A stretch of DNA of 64,000 nucleotides from Dehalococcoidia bacterium (GTDB lineage Bacteria; Chloroflexota; Dehalococcoidia; UBA2979): NCBI GenBank assembly GCA_009379925.1, contig WHSU01000013.1, forward strand, positions 1 through 64,000, given 5' to 3'. Each line of letters opens with the position of its first letter. Positions within the stretch are counted from its first letter, which is position 1. This document shows, piece after piece, positions 41,524 to 50,034 of this stretch. Below the pieces are notes generated by a model. The model did not search any database. It worked only from the letters and a program-made list of their open reading frames with translations, and was not told the DNA's origin. The position numbers and the translations under genes are program-made.

Positions 41524-42915
41524 TCAGACCTCCTCGCCCAGCATCTCGACCTTTGGTGAGCGCCAGCGGGCGGCGTAGGCGACGATGCCGTAGGCGAGCA
41601 GCAGGAGCACGACGGGGGCGAGGGTGACGACGGCGCGCACACCGACAATGTCGGCGACGCTGCCGAGCAGCAGTAGCGGGGGGATCGCCATCCCGTCCTT
41701 CATGACGCCCAGCAGCGCGAAGACTCGGCCGTGGATGGCGTTGGGGACGTAGCGGCCGATGTAGGTCATGGTGGCGGCCGAGGCCAGTGTCACCCCCATA
41801 CCCAGGGGCAGCGAGAGCAGTCCGGCCATCTCCACGTGTTCGTCGATGCCGGGGATGTCGACGAGCAACAGCCAGCCGAAGCGCTCGGTGATCGGGTCGA
41901 CGAGGCCGAGCATCGCCATCGAGGCGGCCACCAGGCCGAAGCCCACCGTGGCCACCGTGCGCTCGCCGAACGCGGCGATCCCCCAGGGGGCGAGCGCCAG
42001 CGCGACCGCGAGGCCGACGGAGGCGGGGGCGAAGACGTAGAGGGCGTTTGCCGGGTCGACACCCAGCACCTCTCGGACGTACTGGGGCGCCAGCATCCCC
42101 AGCACTACGTTCACGGTGGCGGCCATCGCCGCGAGCATCAGCATCCAGAACGCAGCCGGCTCGTCGAGCAGCCACTCGAAGGCCTCGCGGGCCGAGGTGC
42201 GCGGACGCACGGCGCCGCGCGGACGCCTGGGGCCGTCGACGCCGGCCAGGTTGAGGACGCGCGTGGCGGAGAGGAGGAAGAGCAGCCCGGCGAGGATGGT
42301 GACGGGGTTCACGCCGAACGCGCGCACGATGAACGGCGCCAGCAGGGCCTTGCCCACGACCTCGCCGACGCTCGAAGCGAGCGAGAGGAATGAGTTCGCG
42401 GAGGCCAGTTCGGCATGGCTGGCCACGAGCGGGACCGTGGAGGCCTCGGAGGGTTGGGACACCTGGTGCAGGGCGCGCACCAGGAACAGGATCACCAGCA
42501 ACGCGCGGAGGTCCGTGCCCAGCGCGCCGGGGATCAGGAAGCACAGCACCCCCATGGCGAGGTAGGCGCCGAAGAGCGCCACCCGCTTCGGCAGAGCGTC
42601 CGCGACCGAGCCTCCGAACAGGCCCAACAGCACGCCCGGCAGCAGCGAGGCCGTCCCGATCAGGGCGGCATCGAAGGCGCTCCCGCCACCGCGGGCGCTG
42701 GCGATCAGGGCGCCATAGAGGAGGAGCTGGATCGCGATGTCGCTCAGGAAGCGCGAGGCGAGCAAGGCCTGGAAGTTGACGTTCCAGGCCACGGAGCCCG
42801 GCGGGAGGCGGAACCAGAGGATGCGAAAGATGTGGTGCTGGCCTCGATCGATGACGCGGTCGAGCCTCCGCAGGCCGTGTCCCGCCGGCTCGTCGAATTG
42901 AGGAGGCAGCGCCAT
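41524..42915 (-). CDS. MFS_3-type efflux transporter
   Basis: The 463-residue protein has about twelve membrane helices, with FQALLASRFLSDIAIQLLLYGALI at helix 1 and GGSVADALPKRVALFGAYL as the signature loop. A central charged loop (GPRRPRGAVRPRTSAREAFEWL) separates the halves. It resembles EntS/MFS_3 exporters. Start ATG 42915 is supported by TACGAT seven bases upstream, a leaderless promoter; ATG 42924 overlaps that box. The substrate is unknown. Confidence 0.83.
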   Translation of the reverse strand: MALPPQFDEPAGHGLRRLDRVIDRGQHHIFRILWFRLPPGSVAWNVNFQALLASRFLSDIAIQLLLYGALIASARGGGSAFDAALIGTASLLPGVLLGLFGGSVADALPKRVALFGAYLAMGVLCFLIPGALGTDLRALLVILFLVRALHQVSQPSEASTVPLVASHAELASANSFLSLASSVGEVVGKALLAPFIVRAFGVNPVTILAGLLFLLSATRVLNLAGVDGPRRPRGAVRPRTSAREAFEWLLDEPAAFWMLMLAAMAATVNVVLGMLAPQYVREVLGVDPANALYVFAPASVGLAVALALAPWGIAAFGERTVATVGFGLVAASMAMLGLVDPITERFGWLLLVDIPGIDEHVEMAGLLSLPLGMGVTLASAATMTYIGRYVPNAIHGRVFALLGVMKDGMAIPPLLLLGSVADIVGVRAVVTLAPVVLLLLAYGIVAYAARWRSPKVEMLGEEV

Positions 42916-42922
42916 GCGGAGC

Positions 42923-42928
42923 ATCGTA
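42923..42928 (-). promoter_or_regulatory. Leaderless -10 box (TACGAT) of the MFS_3-type gene
   Basis: TACGAT on the minus strand is seven bases before ATG 42915 and decides between two possible starts. Confidence 0.5.
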
Positions 42929-43037
42929 TCCGACCCCCGGCCGTGCCGGCGGATGGACGCGCTGCGAACGCAACCGATGTGGCCCCGTTAGATCGGTTGC
43001 GACCCGAAGGCAGACCCTGGGGTGAGTGAGAGCGAGT

Positions 43038-43898
43038 ATGAAGCACTTAGGTGTACTGCCGGCGGCATGGCTGGCTGCGTTAGCCGTGGCCACGGTGACC
43101 ACGGTCGCCCCGGCCTCGGCAGCTGACACGACGGCGAAACCCGCCGCGGAAGCCATCGGTATCGAGGGTCCCGCCCTGCCGGTGACGCACCCCGCGTACG
43201 TCCGGTTGCAGGAGATCCTGGCGGACGACAGCCTGCCGGCGCCGGCGCGTCGGGTGCTCGAACGGGTGGTGGCGGAGGGCGAGCAGCGGGCGGCGCCGGG
43301 CTGGGCCTGCCGGCGCATCGCGGCCGCGGGCGAGACAGTGGACCAATCGCTGGTCCAACGCTGTCGCGAGCACTTTGGCGACGACGCGAACCCATGGCGC
43401 GTCTGCCGGCGCGTGGCCCAGGACCCGGCGGCGGTCCCGAGCGAGATCGTCCAGCGGTGCCGCGCGGCGCTCGCGGACCTGGCCGGCGAGCACCCCGGGC
43501 TGGCGTGCCGGTACCTGACAATTGACCCGGCGGCCTACGCCGAGGTGGCGGAGCGCTGCCGCGAGTACCTGGCGGAGCACGACGGCGCTATGGCCTGGGC
43601 GGTGTGCCGCCGGCTGCTCGCCTCGGAGAGCGCAGAGGTGTACCCGGACCTGCTCGAGCGCTGTCGAGCATCGACGGTAAACAGCGAGTCGCCACGGGTT
43701 CCGATGGCCTGTGATCGCATCGCAGCAACCGACAGAAACCTCGAACGATGCCGCGCGTGGGCGGCTGACGTCCGCCCGAGCGCGCAAGACGACCGTATGC
43801 GGGACGACCTCCGTAGTCAGCGGCGCGACAGGATCCTCCCGGACGTCGTGGACGATCTGGCCCGAGACAGCGACCATGTTAGCCGCGGGGACCGCTAG
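43038..43898 (+). CDS. Secreted protein with five two-cysteine repeats
   Basis: The 286-residue protein starts with a signal peptide (MKHLGVLPAAWLAALAVATV, Ala-rich cleavage near 29). The body holds ten cysteines at 91/109, 123/141, 157/174, 190/209 and 225/238. Each pair defines a unit of 32-35 residues: C-R-[RY]-[ILV], a helix-like spacer, then [EQ]-R-C-R. The last unit is shorter. Each unit is probably a helical hairpin locked by one disulfide. The C-terminal 45 residues are Asp/Arg-rich. I do not recognise the family. It is followed at once by a strong terminator; the downstream sigma factor is a separate unit. Confidence 0.78.
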   Translation: MKHLGVLPAAWLAALAVATVTTVAPASAADTTAKPAAEAIGIEGPALPVTHPAYVRLQEILADDSLPAPARRVLERVVAEGEQRAAPGWACRRIAAAGETVDQSLVQRCREHFGDDANPWRVCRRVAQDPAAVPSEIVQRCRAALADLAGEHPGLACRYLTIDPAAYAEVAERCREYLAEHDGAMAWAVCRRLLASESAEVYPDLLERCRASTVNSESPRVPMACDRIAATDRNLERCRAWAADVRPSAQDDRMRDDLRSQRRDRILPDVVDDLARDSDHVSRGDR

Positions 43899-43916
43899 TC
43901 CCCCTGTCACCATGGC

Positions 43917-43944
43917 GGTGGGCGCCCTCCCGGGGGCGCCCACC
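43917..43944 (+). terminator. Strong hairpin after the cysteine-repeat gene
   Basis: GGTGGGCGCCC (43917-43927) and GGGCGCCCACC (43934-43944) form a perfect 11-bp stem with a 6-base loop, 19 bases after the stop. It also covers the first possible ATG (43912) of the sigma-factor frame and argues against that start. Confidence 0.75.
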
Positions 43945-44013
43945 CGTCCGCGCCTCCTGTCCAGGGGCGCCGGTGACGCGGCGAACGGACCGGGGGCCGG
44001 ATCGTTGAAACGT

Positions 44014-44625
44014 GTGGAGGCGCAGGTAGGCGCACGGCGCGACGCGGGCCTCAATTCGAGACCCGCAGAGGCGCTGGCGGACGAGCAGGCGATGGTTGTC
44101 GCGCTCGTCGACCGCTCGAAGGCCGGTGATGCCGACGCCTTCGGAGCGCTCTATGACCGCTTCCAGCCGGAAATCGTCCGCTACCTGGCACATCGCGTGG
44201 GCGATGTGCACGCGGCGGAGGACCTGGCTCAACAGGTGTTCTTGAAGGCCTGGCAGGCCATCCCGCGCTACGAGCACCGTGGGGTCCCCTTCCGGGCGTG
44301 GCTTTATCGCATGGCGCACAACCAGATGGTCGACTACTTCCGCAGCCGGCGGCCCACGACGGGCCTCGACGGCGTCGACGTGCCTGAGGACGGCGAGGCG
44401 GAGGAGCGCGTGCTGATCCGCGAGGTCCACGAGCGCCTGGAACAGGCCTTGTTGCATCTCTCCGAGGACCACCGGCGGGTACTCGTGCTGCGCTTCCTGA
44501 TGGAGAAGTCTGCCCGGGAGATCGGCGAGATCATGGGCCGCAAGGAGGTCACGGTGCGTGGCCTCCAGATGCGCGCCCTGCAGGCGTTGCGGCGTGAGAT
44601 CGAGCTGATGGGGGGGCTGCCGTGA
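44014..44625 (+). CDS. ECF-type RNA polymerase sigma factor
   Basis: The protein is about 203 residues from GTG 44014. Region 2 reads GDADAFGALYDRFQPEIVRYLAHRVGD, then DLAQQVFLKAWQ and the RAWLYRMAHNQMVDYFR core. Region 4 reads LSEDHRRVLVLRFLMEKSAREIGEIMGRKEVTVRGLQMRAL. Other in-frame starts are ATG 43912, rejected because a terminator overlaps it, and ATG 44092. The stop overlaps the GTG of the FecR gene (GTGA), so the FecR protein is probably its regulator. Promoter targets are unknown. Confidence 0.88.
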   Translation: MEAQVGARRDAGLNSRPAEALADEQAMVVALVDRSKAGDADAFGALYDRFQPEIVRYLAHRVGDVHAAEDLAQQVFLKAWQAIPRYEHRGVPFRAWLYRMAHNQMVDYFRSRRPTTGLDGVDVPEDGEAEERVLIREVHERLEQALLHLSEDHRRVLVLRFLMEKSAREIGEIMGRKEVTVRGLQMRALQALRREIELMGGLP

Positions 44626-46589
44626 GCCGCCCGCGCCTGGAGGAGATCGTCGACCGCTGCATCGATGACCTGGCGGCGGGACGCCGGAGCGTCGAGCAGT
44701 GCTTGGAGACGTACCCGGAGCGCCGCGAGGAGCTGGCGCCACTGTTGAGTGCCGCGTCGGCCGTGGGCGCGCTCCCCCGCATGCCCGAGCGCGCGCCGGA
44801 CCCCGGGCGCCGCGCGGCGTTCATGGCCGAGCTGGCGCGCACGCCGCAGGAGCAGCCACGAGGGCTCCACGTACCCGCCTTCGTCCGCTCGTTCCGCCTC
44901 GGTGGCGGGCTGCCGCGCCTGGCCGCCATGGCCGCGCCCGCCGCGGCGGTGGTGGTGCTCGCCTTCGTGCTGCTGGTGAGCAGCGGGGGCTCCACGGCGC
45001 ACGCGGCCACGGTCACGATCTTCGATGGGTCGGTCCAGCGCGCGACGGACAACGGGCAATGGGAAACGGTCTCGGACGGCCAGGTGGTCCGCGAAGGGGA
45101 CGTGCTGCGCACCTCCGATACGGGGCGTGCGCTGATGACCTTCGCGGACGGCTCCACGGCGGCGCTGGGGGCGCAGACCGAACTGACGCTGAGGGTCCTG
45201 CGTGTCGACGGTGAGCGCCGCGTGGCCATCGAACAGCTGCGCGGCGACCTGTGGGTCGACGTGGCCGGCACGGACGATGCCGACGGTGGCGTCGCCTACA
45301 CGGTGCAGACGCCGGACGCATCCGTGACGGCGCGCGGGATTTTCGAGACGCGCGTGCAGGAAGGCGAGACCGAGGTGCGCACGGCCGCCGGTCACGTCGA
45401 GGTGCGCGCCGGCGAGGCGCGCGCGATGGTCGCGCCGGGCGAGTCGGTGCTGGTGACCGACCAGCGGCTGGTCGAGCACCCGGCGGCCCGCCGGCCGCTG
45501 GCGGAACTGCTGGTCAACGGCCCGTTCGTGGCGTCGCTTCTCGGGCCGGACGGAGCGGCGACGGGTGCGCGGCTGGACGGGGTGCTGTTCCACCAGTTGC
45601 CGGGGGTGACGACCTCCGACCCCGGGGACGGCCCTCAGCGGCTGGACGTGCATGAGCTGCCGCCGGGCGCTTACTCGCTGCTGCTGCGTCGCTTTGGCGA
45701 GGGCGGGGGGACGCTGGCGATCGCCTCCGGTGGCGCCGACGAGACCCTGTCGCTGGGCAGCGAGGAGGGGCTCGTGGTGCAGTTCCTCGTCGAGGGCGCC
45801 GGCACGAGCGCCCGCCTGGACCTGGTGCGCGTGGTCCGTGATGAGCCGGCCACCCCCGAGCGCATCGTGCAGAGCCCGCGTACGCGGGCGGCGGTCTCTC
45901 CGCGGGAGCGGCGCGCTGAACAGGACGCAGGTACGCCGGCGGGGACGCTGAGCGGGACGGGCGTCCCTTCGGGCACGGCGGGCGGAGGGCCGCCGACGCC
46001 GGAAGAGCTGGAGGCGGGCCTGCCTACGGGTACCGCGGGCCTGCCTACGGGTGCCGCCGGCACGCCGACTGGGACCGCGCCCCCGACGGCGACGGCTCCC
46101 GCCATCGAGGTCCCGCCGGTCACGGCTACCGCGACCATCCCGACTACGCCGACTACGCCGGTGGCCACCCCGACGCCGCAGCCGACGCCGGACGCCGTGG
46201 CGCGCTATCGGGAGCAGCTGCTGACCGCGATCGACGCAGCCGACCCGTCGGCGTACCGGCTACTGCTCGAAGAGGCGCTGATGAGCCCCACGCGGTTCTC
46301 GGTGGTGTTGGAAACGCTGGAGGGGTCGGCGGGGATGGTGATGCTGCGCAGCGCCATTGGCATGGACAGTGCGGCGGGCGGGAGCCTGGGCCGCCGGGTG
46401 GCGGCGGCGATCGAGACTCAGGCCGCGCCTGCCGAACGGGCGAGCCTGTTGCAGGCGCTGGGCATCGATGGACTGGCGGGGCCACCTCCCACAGCGACGC
46501 CCACGGCCACGCCGACCCCGACCGGCACGACCACCCCGACGGCTACCGCGACGCCCACGCCCACGCCGACGACCGACGGGACGCCCTAG
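44622..46589 (+). CDS. FecR-domain membrane protein, probable anti-sigma partner
   Basis: The 655-residue protein has a cytoplasmic N-terminus with the motif QCLETYPERREELAPLL (about 26-42), seen in many Chloroflexota proteins behind ECF sigma genes. One membrane helix (about 99-121) follows, then an external FecR domain (about 130-270: GSVQRATDNGQWETVSDGQVVREGDVLRT-like strands, SVTARGIFETRV, GHVEVRAGEA). A second beta region, a Pro/Thr/Gly-rich linker with GLPTG-type repeats, a helical DUF5667-like stretch (about 530-620) and a Thr/Pro tail complete it. GTG start, GTGA overlap with the sigma gene. Confidence 0.83.
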   Translation: MSRPRLEEIVDRCIDDLAAGRRSVEQCLETYPERREELAPLLSAASAVGALPRMPERAPDPGRRAAFMAELARTPQEQPRGLHVPAFVRSFRLGGGLPRLAAMAAPAAAVVVLAFVLLVSSGGSTAHAATVTIFDGSVQRATDNGQWETVSDGQVVREGDVLRTSDTGRALMTFADGSTAALGAQTELTLRVLRVDGERRVAIEQLRGDLWVDVAGTDDADGGVAYTVQTPDASVTARGIFETRVQEGETEVRTAAGHVEVRAGEARAMVAPGESVLVTDQRLVEHPAARRPLAELLVNGPFVASLLGPDGAATGARLDGVLFHQLPGVTTSDPGDGPQRLDVHELPPGAYSLLLRRFGEGGGTLAIASGGADETLSLGSEEGLVVQFLVEGAGTSARLDLVRVVRDEPATPERIVQSPRTRAAVSPRERRAEQDAGTPAGTLSGTGVPSGTAGGGPPTPEELEAGLPTGTAGLPTGAAGTPTGTAPPTATAPAIEVPPVTATATIPTTPTTPVATPTPQPTPDAVARYREQLLTAIDAADPSAYRLLLEEALMSPTRFSVVLETLEGSAGMVMLRSAIGMDSAAGGSLGRRVAAAIETQAAPAERASLLQALGIDGLAGPPPTATPTATPTPTGTTTPTATATPTPTPTTDGTP

Positions 46590-46645
46590 CCCTCGGGCGC
46601 TCGAGGCCGCGGTCCGATCGCTCCCACAAGCGCGTGAGATCGCGT

Positions 46646-46651
46646 TATCCT
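46646..46651 (+). promoter_or_regulatory. Leaderless -10 box (TATCCT) of the DUF6159-type gene
   Basis: TATCCT ends six bases before ATG 46658 and separates this gene from the sigma/FecR unit. Confidence 0.45.
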
Positions 46652-46657
46652 TCTGTC

Positions 46658-47509
46658 ATGTTCGCAACGATTGGCCACACCTTCGAACTCATGAAGATGA
46701 GCTGGCGAGTCCTGATGAAGGACCGCGAGTTGATCCTGTTCCCGATCATGTCGGGGATCGTGCTGATCGCGGCGATCGCCGCGTTCGCCGGCATCGGGGC
46801 CGCCACTGGTTCCCTCGAGCGGTTGGACGCGATGTCGAGCAGCGGCAGCACGGGTGCGGCCACCGAGGAGGCGCGTCCGGTTGACTACGTGCTGGGCGCC
46901 AGCCTGTACGTGGTGGCCTACTTCATCGTGATCTTCTTCAACGCGGCGCTGGTCTCGGCGGCGCTCGAGCGGCTGCGCGGCGGCAACCCGACAGTGGGCT
47001 CGGGGCTGCGCGCCGCGTCGTCGCACCTGCCACAGATCCTCGGCTGGGCGATCATCGCGGCGACGGTGGGGCTGATCTTGCAGGCGATCCGCGACCGCAT
47101 GGACAACTTCCTGGGCCGCATGGTGATTGGCTTCCTGGGCGCGGCGTGGACCTACGCCACGTTCTTCGTGATCCCTGTGCTGGTCGCCGAGGGCATCGGA
47201 CCGATCGGCGCGATCAAGCGCTCGGGCGGGCTCTTCCGAGAGACCTGGGGGCGTCAGTTCACGGCGTCGTTCGGGTTCGGGCTGGTGTACATCGTGGCGT
47301 TGCTGATCGCGTTCCTGCCGGCGGCCGCACTGTTCACCATCTCGCCGGTGGCCGGTCTGCTGGCGGGCACTGTCCTGTTCGCGCTCGCCATCGGCACCGT
47401 CCAGGCGCTGGAGGGCATCTTCAAGGCGGCCCTGTACGAGTTCTCGCTGGGCGAGCGGCCGCAGGGCTTCGACCGCGAGACGCTCTCCAGCGCGTACCGC
47501 GCGCTCTAG
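46658..47509 (+). CDS. DUF6159-type multi-helix membrane protein
   Basis: The 283-residue protein has about six membrane helices. It starts with FATIGHTFELMKMSWRVLMKDRELILFPIMSG and has FFNAALVSAAL, GWAIIAATVGLILQAI, a FFVIPVLVAEGIGPIGAIKRS loop and a late LYEFSLGERPQGFDRETL tail, the pattern of DUF6159. No function is known. ATG 46658 is preferred over GTG 46634 because of the TATCCT box six bases upstream. Confidence 0.78.
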   Translation: MFATIGHTFELMKMSWRVLMKDRELILFPIMSGIVLIAAIAAFAGIGAATGSLERLDAMSSSGSTGAATEEARPVDYVLGASLYVVAYFIVIFFNAALVSAALERLRGGNPTVGSGLRAASSHLPQILGWAIIAATVGLILQAIRDRMDNFLGRMVIGFLGAAWTYATFFVIPVLVAEGIGPIGAIKRSGGLFRETWGRQFTASFGFGLVYIVALLIAFLPAAALFTISPVAGLLAGTVLFALAIGTVQALEGIFKAALYEFSLGERPQGFDRETLSSAYRAL

Positions 47510-47534
47510 CACCCGGGCCGGCTCCCACCGCTCG

Positions 47535-48404
47535 CTAGCCTTCCGCACGCGCGGGGCGTCGAGGCGTCGCCGTACCTCGGACGCCCCCGCCGGCGATGAG
47601 CGCGCGGAACTGCCAGCGCCCGGCGCCGATCTCCCGGCCCTGGAACGCACGCAGCGCGAGGCCTCCGCCGATCACGGCAGCGCCGAGCAGCAGGGCCTGG
47701 TGCCACCACACCGGCCCGGTCGTCAGCAGGGTCGACGTGCCCGCGTAGTAGTAGGGGCTCAGGTACTTCATCCACTCGATCGGCTCGATCACGCCGGCCA
47801 GGGAACTGACCAGGTAGGAGACGATCACGACGACACCGAGCAAGGCCGCGGCCTGCCCTCGGGCGGGGGCGATCGCCGCGAGGAAGAGCCCCCATGCGCA
47901 GAAGAAGAGCACCAACGGCAAGGTAAGGAACTGCGCACGCACCGCATCGAGGACCCCGACCTCGCCTCGCAGGTCCACCAGGGGCACGCTCACGGCCCAT
48001 CCCAGGGAGACGATCGCGGTGATGGCGAGCGCCGCGAGCGCCACGGCCGTGGCCTTCGACAGGAAGAGCCGCCCGCGCGAGACCGGCTGCGCGAGCAGAG
48101 TCTCCAGCGTGCCGCGGCCCTCCTCGCCGGCCAGCACGCCGGTGGAGGCGAAGACGGCGAAGACCAGGAACACAAGCGGCGCCCAGGAGAAGTACTCCAC
48201 GCCCAGAAAGTTCGCCGGGGTAGAGAGGTCGCCCTCCGAGCCGAAGAACTGGAGGAACTCATCCGGGTAGTTGGCCGCGTCCAGCGTCTCCGAGAACTGC
48301 GGGTACACGAACACGATGGCCGCGGCGTAGGCCCCGAGCCCGACCCCGTACCAGAACACCTGCCAGCGCAGGTCGAGCAGCGTGTGACGGATCAGCGCCC
48401 CCAT
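47535..48404 (-). CDS. ABC-2-type exporter permease
   Basis: The 289-residue protein has about six membrane helices and the ABC-2 pattern: LLDLRWQVFWYGVGLGAYAA, GEEGRGTLETLLAQPVSRGRLFLSKA (the coupling region), and a late PYYYAGTSTLL loop. It starts at ATG 48404 or GTG 48407, overlapping the ATPase stop. Together with the ATPase it forms an exporter of unknown substrate. Confidence 0.85.
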   Translation of the reverse strand: MGALIRHTLLDLRWQVFWYGVGLGAYAAAIVFVYPQFSETLDAANYPDEFLQFFGSEGDLSTPANFLGVEYFSWAPLVFLVFAVFASTGVLAGEEGRGTLETLLAQPVSRGRLFLSKATAVALAALAITAIVSLGWAVSVPLVDLRGEVGVLDAVRAQFLTLPLVLFFCAWGLFLAAIAPARGQAAALLGVVVIVSYLVSSLAGVIEPIEWMKYLSPYYYAGTSTLLTTGPVWWHQALLLGAAVIGGGLALRAFQGREIGAGRWQFRALIAGGGVRGTATPRRPARAEG

Positions 48405-49309
48405 CACACCGGCTCCTTCGGCGCCCGCTTGTAGTACCGCATGAAGAGGTCCTCCAGCGTCGGTTCCGGCGCCTCCAGTTGGCTCACGGTGTACTGCGCC
48501 AGCCGCTTCACCAACGGGTCGACGCCGTCGCGCGCCTCGAAGGTCAGCGTCGCGCCGTCCGCGGAGAGGACGCGGACGCCGTCGAGGCCGGCGAAGGCGC
48601 CGGCGGGCGGCGGCGCCGCGAAGGTCACCTCGAGCAGCCGAGGGGCCAGACGCCGCTGCTCGGCGAGGTCGAGTACGTCCACGATCTCGCCCGCGCGCAG
48701 GATGGCCACGCGGTCGCAGATCTGCTCGACTTCCGAGAGCAGGTGCGACGAGAAGAACACCGTCCGTCCCTCGGCGGCGACCTCACCCACAATGTGCTCG
48801 ACCTCCTCCTGCATCAGCGGGTCGAGGGCGGTGGTCGGCTCGTCGAGGACGACGACATCCGGGCGGGCCATGAGCGCCTGGACCAGGCCGACCTTCTGGC
48901 GGTTGCCTCGTGACAGCTCCCGCACCGGGCGCTCCGCGCTCAGCTGGAACCGCTCGATGAGCGCGTCGCGGTAGGCGCGGTCGACGCGGCCGCGAACCTG
49001 CTCGGTGAACTGGAAGTAGTCGAGCGCCGTCATGCGGCCGTAGAACTGGGGGTCGCCCGGCAGGTAGCCCATGGACGCGCGGGCCTCGACGGGCTGGCGT
49101 TGCGCGTCGAGCCCGTGGACCAGCGCTCGCCCGGCCGTGGGGCGGATGAGGTCCAGCAGGATGCGGATGGCGGTTGTCTTGCCGGCCCCGTTTGGCCCGA
49201 GAAAGCCGAACACCTCGCCGGCGTGCACCTCCAGGTCGATGCCCTTCAGGGCGAGGACCGAGCCGTAGTCCTTCACCAGCCCTTCGAACTGGATCGCCGG
49301 GAGGGTCAC
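48404..49309 (-). CDS. ABC exporter ATP-binding protein
   Basis: The 301-residue ATPase has Walker A GPNGAGKTT, Q-loop region GYLPGDPQFYGRMT, signature LSRGNRQK, Walker B VVVLDEPTTALDP and the H-loop FFSSHLLSEVEQ. The C-terminal 80 residues match the accessory domain of drug- and bacitracin-type exporters. Signature LSRGN instead of LSGGQ is a known variant. GTG start overlaps the mobA stop (GTGA). Operon: mobA-ATPase-permease. Confidence 0.88.
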   Translation of the reverse strand: MTLPAIQFEGLVKDYGSVLALKGIDLEVHAGEVFGFLGPNGAGKTTAIRILLDLIRPTAGRALVHGLDAQRQPVEARASMGYLPGDPQFYGRMTALDYFQFTEQVRGRVDRAYRDALIERFQLSAERPVRELSRGNRQKVGLVQALMARPDVVVLDEPTTALDPLMQEEVEHIVGEVAAEGRTVFFSSHLLSEVEQICDRVAILRAGEIVDVLDLAEQRRLAPRLLEVTFAAPPPAGAFAGLDGVRVLSADGATLTFEARDGVDPLVKRLAQYTVSQLEAPEPTLEDLFMRYYKRAPKEPV

Positions 49310-49943
49310 CTCGCGCGGCCCTCCGCGGCGGACTGGTCGAGGGTGGCGAGCGCCGCCGCCAGTCCCGCGGCGTGTTGATGTTGAGGAACGAGCGGCCGTT
49401 GGGGTCGAAGGCGCCCCACTCCTCGGCCGGCACGCGCAGGCAGCCGAGGTCGTCGGCTACGGTCATGACGGCGCGGTCGCCGGCCTGGAGGTGCGCGCGG
49501 ACCACCGGCAAAGCGTCGCGGGCGAAGGCAGAGCACAGCGTCTGGCTACGGCCACCGGCGACGGGCAGCACCCATCGATGCTCGGCGGAGACGCGCGAGG
49601 CGAGGTAGCGGAGCAGCGCGGGCTCCAGAAAGGGCATGTCCACGCCTACGACAAGAGCGACCGGCGCGGCGGTCACCTCGAGGCCGGTGGCGATGCCTGC
49701 CAGGGGACCCTCGCCCTCGACGGGGTCGGTGGCGTAGCGAAGCGGGACGCCAGCGCGCACCTCGGGCGCCGGCCGGCCGGGGGCGATCACAACGACGACC
49801 TCGCCGGCCACGGTGGCGACGATGTCCACAGTGCGCTGGAGCAACGACTGGCCGTCGAACACCAGGGACGCCTTGTCCTGCCCCATGCGCGAGGAGCGGC
49901 CGCCGGCCAACACGATCGCCGAGATGGCGGCTGGTGGCGTCAT
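49306..49943 (-). pseudogene. mobA: Molybdenum cofactor guanylyltransferase, frameshifted near its end
   Basis: MobA transfers GMP from GTP to molybdopterin to make the bis-MGD precursor. From ATG 49943 the frame gives the nucleotide-binding LAGGRSSRMGQDKASL, the VGVDMPFLEPALL metal site and FLNINTP. The expected DLA...L tail is then found only in another frame (LAAALATLDQSAAEGRAR), which stops at 49306 with a GTGA overlap to the next gene. Adding one C near 49360-49365 (minus GACTGG to GACCTGG) restores a 212-residue protein ending NTPRDLAAAL-onward. The neat overlap suggests the gene is really intact. Without the repair the frame runs through the ATPase gene. Confidence 0.8.
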
Positions 49944-50034
49944 GCGCTGTCGCCTCCCCACCCCTCGATGATAGGTCTTGCACCGAAGGCGCGTCGCCGG
50001 GACGGGTACGATGGAGGGAGGGAAGGATGAGGCG

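Noticed and set aside
43912-44013. Upstream ATG start for the sigma factor
   Set aside because: A perfect 11-bp terminator hairpin covers the first codons and would end most transcripts before them.
46017-46060. Short tandem repeat in the FecR gene as a possible CRISPR or minisatellite
   Set aside because: It encodes in-frame GLPTG-type linker repeats and has no spacer structure.
48783-49305. Apparent fusion of mobA to a long C-terminal extension
   Set aside because: The extension is the ABC ATPase gene read out of frame after a frameshift; the true tail ends at 49306.
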